Part shown: piece by piece, positions 63,807 to 64,000 of the stretch | How positions within the stretch are numbered: the first letter of the stretch is position 1 | Layout of the letters: every line of letters begins with the position of its first letter | Assembly: GCF_900079775.1 (NCBI RefSeq) | Contig: NZ_LT556050.1 | Coordinates: forward strand, 97,248 to 161,247 | Direction of reading: 5' to 3' | From: Leyella lascolaii | GTDB taxonomy: Bacteria > Bacteroidota > Bacteroidia > Bacteroidales > Bacteroidaceae | Length of the DNA: 64,000 nt | Translations under genes and position numbers: made by a program | The notes under the pieces: model-generated | What the model saw: the letters and a program-made list of their open reading frames with translations, nothing else | What the model was told of the DNA's origin: nothing | Database searches by the model: none

Positions 63807-64000
63807 CTAAGCGGCCCTGGCAGTAAATAAAACCAGTTCTTTGAAAAGTTTGTCAATAACTTGTGAGTCCGGTTGCAGACCGAACACGCAAATAAATCGA
63901 TTGAGCATATAAGCGTTATGGATGATCGACTTGCAGGATGATATTGAGAACGGTATTCCCAGTTCCTTGCAGGCGACCTTGGCGATATTGATGCTAGCGA
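63807..64000 (-). CDS. C-terminal fragment of a possible transposase (cut by window edge)
   Basis: The last 64 codons of a minus-strand gene enter from the right edge and end at the TAG at 63807-63809. The peptide ASINIAKVACKELGIPFSI...MLNRFICVFGLQPDSQVIDKLFKELVLFTARAA has the helix-rich look of the C-terminus of DDE transposases that are common in Bacteroidales, but no catalytic residue is in view. The stop lies within a GC-rich inverted repeat (CCAGG...CCTGG, 63800-63822). The call is tentative; it could be another protein. Confidence 0.4.
   Translation of the reverse strand, partial: ASINIAKVACKELGIPFSISSCKSIIHNAYMLNRFICVFGLQPDSQVIDKLFKELVLFTARAA

Overview
The window looks like chromosome of a Bacteroidales bacterium, most plausibly a Prevotella-like member. 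The evidence is a set of promoters of the Bacteroidetes type (TTTG, about 19 bp, TAnnTTTG), PorQ of the type IX secretion system (T9SS) plus two secreted proteins with T9SS-like C-terminal tails, a NigD-like surface lipoprotein, a TamL lipoprotein paired with TamB, and DUF349, DUF1573 and MG2-type macroglobulin proteins. The genus is inferred, not shown. Gene content is mostly housekeeping, envelope biogenesis and transport. No prophage, CRISPR array or conjugative element is visible; the only possible mobile-element gene is a fragment at the right edge.

Layout. 1-5400 (minus): a close-packed run cysE, THUMP-type RNA methyltransferase, dipeptidyl peptidase IV, purD (cut by the edge). 5716-7959 (plus): PiT phosphate transporter. 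8736-18915 (minus): nucleotidyltransferase, TamL/TamB envelope pair, RluA-type pseudouridine synthase, and a TetR regulator with FabG. 19553-21839 (plus): initiator tRNA, porQ, cmk. 22156-29692 (minus): alpha-2-macroglobulin, DUF1573 protein, ispH. 31464-34552: NigD-like lipoprotein, MATE exporter and Bcp peroxiredoxin. 34832-40901: DUF349 protein, CorA, a secreted duplicated-domain protein, YitT-family protein. 41029-46509 (minus): three-gene heavy-metal RND efflux operon. 47323-52402: ClpB, MntP, BaiN/HI0933-like flavoprotein. 52634-57000: M6 metalloprotease and an OPT-family transporter broken by one in-frame TAG. 57688-63144 (minus): helicase-exonuclease fusion, then nagB and a GH20 hexosaminidase (amino-sugar use). 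The far right holds the tail of a possible transposase.

The most unusual content lies between the genes. Three repeat systems fill the larger gaps. (1) A roughly 200-bp element folds end to end into one long imperfect hairpin with terminal inverted repeats. It occurs at 21939-22143, as four tandem copies at exactly 198-bp spacing at 30557-31376, at 60447-60652, and as a decayed copy near 34555. Arms that differ between copies change together, so the fold is conserved. (2) Short arrays of a degenerate 22-bp unit with core GGAAAAGCCTCTTTCC occur in four gaps (8258, 30160, 46803, 57366). An unrelated 22-bp array of at least 11 exactly spaced units lies at 63352-63625. (3) A 66/88-bp repeat carrying the promoter -7 box TATCTTTGC is stacked upstream of porQ and, in divergent orientation, between the MATE and bcp genes. 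All these periods (22, 66, 88, 198) are multiples of 22 bp, which may be chance but is testable.

Gene starts were chosen from homologous N-termini, overlaps and promoter positions; several differ from the longest open frame. All functional names come from recognising protein families by eye; no database search was run.
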